DNA of 6,356 bases. It comes from Kosmotogaceae bacterium UBA1373. Lineage in GTDB: Bacteria > Thermotogota > Thermotogae > Petrotogales > Kosmotogaceae. Made by a program: the position numbers and the translations under genes. This document shows, piece by piece, positions 5,979 through 6,356 of this stretch; the stretch's first letter is position 1; every line of letters begins with the position of its first letter. The stretch covers positions 1,548-7,903 of the forward strand of contig DBRH01000014.1 of assembly GCA_002305955.1 (NCBI GenBank). The letters run 5' to 3'. Below the pieces are notes generated by a model that had not been told where the DNA came from, ran no database searches, and saw only the letters and a program-made list of their open reading frames with translations.

Positions 5979-6356
5979 TTATTGAAGCTGAAGTACCAGA
6001 GTGTCTGCCAGTTTCCAGTACGCCTTTTCGACCTCCAGCATTACAGAGGAGGTGTAGTTTGTCAGGAACTCGATTGCAAGAGCCGGATCCTGGTTATATA
6101 GCTCCAGAGCCACTTTTTCAATTGAATCCTGCATTTTGTACAGCCTCTGTTGTATCGGATCCCTGACTTCGATGACTTGAGGCATGAAAACCTGGTACCT
6201 CTGGTTAGAAAGCTTGTTCACCGTCGCGAAGGCATAGTAGGCGGCATTTCTATCAACGGTCTTGTCGCTTCTATTTACTATTGTCCACGACACCGGGACT
6301 TCGGTGTTAGCACAATAAAGCGGAACCACGACTGTCTTCTGCGAGTTGGAAAGCCC
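5979..6356 (-). CDS. C69-family dipeptidase, C-terminal part (runs off the window)
   Basis: The minus-strand frame is open from the right edge to TAA at 5979-5981, giving 125 residues of the C terminus. Features fit peptidase family C69 (formerly U34, PepD-like): a VPLYCANTEVP stretch, then a conserved-looking DRNAAYYAF segment (families usually have D-S-A-Y-W-A-F) and a following VNKLSNQRY helix, then a helical tail rich in Glu, Gln and Leu. Family members are N-terminal-nucleophile hydrolases that cleave dipeptides, using a cysteine at the mature N terminus. That cysteine is upstream and outside this window, so activity and any signal peptide cannot be judged. The Cys seen here is not the nucleophile. 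The GTG at 6327-6329 is internal and not a plausible start, since the frame continues past it into conserved sequence. A strong hairpin follows the gene. Its role would be peptide catabolism, cytoplasmic or secreted; this is inferred from family. Confidence 0.75.
   Translation of the reverse strand, partial: GLSNSQKTVVVPLYCANTEVPVSWTIVNRSDKTVDRNAAYYAFATVNKLSNQRYQVFMPQVIEVRDPIQQRLYKMQDSIEKVALELYNQDPALAIEFLTNYTSSVMLEVEKAYWKLADTLVLQLQ

Noticed and set aside
5969..6166. Plus-strand 65-codon frame over the dipeptidase
   Set aside because: It lies antisense to a family-consistent coding sequence, and has no ribosome site or recognisable motif.

Overview
The window looks like a bacterial chromosome of moderate GC. 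The two long central genes use AGA/AGG for arginine and ATA for isoleucine heavily. Ribosome binding sites resemble GGAGGTGATC placed directly before the start codon. Together with a C69-type dipeptidase and a MacB-like fused exporter, this suggests a mesophilic or moderately thermophilic Thermotogota bacterium such as Mesotoga. That assignment is inferred from style; a Firmicute is the main alternative.

Layout, left to right. (1) 22-681 (+): a polytopic membrane protein of unknown function, whose frame is open to the left edge. (2) 708-730: a hairpin, followed by a possible promoter. (3) 793-3171 (+): an ABC exporter that fuses an ATPase to an FtsX/MacB-type permease and carries a large extracytoplasmic domain. 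(4) 3172-3582: a 411-bp gap that holds only a short ORF (3245-3394) with a very good ribosome binding site and one predicted membrane segment; it may be the stump of a lost gene. (5) 3583-5679 (+): a soluble response regulator, REC-PAS-GGDEF-EAL. Its GGDEF motif is destroyed, while its EAL domain keeps every catalytic residue, so it is predicted to degrade cyclic di-GMP under phosphorelay control. (6) 5698-5922 (+): an eroded C-terminal piece of a TnpB (IS200/IS605-type) nuclease, with an in-frame stop inside its zinc ribbon. (7) 5924-5949: a perfect 10-bp stem between convergent genes. (8) 5979-6356 (-): the C-terminal third or so of a C69-family dipeptidase that runs off the right edge.

The genes do not form an obvious pathway. 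The membrane protein and the exporter are separated by a hairpin and a candidate promoter. The c-di-GMP enzyme is transcribed on its own after a long gap and has no partner kinase in view. The dipeptidase is convergent. The two things that plain gene calling would miss are the TnpB remnant and the short ORF at 3245. I see no convincing new multi-gene system. The most interesting active component is the response-regulator phosphodiesterase with a degenerate GGDEF domain.
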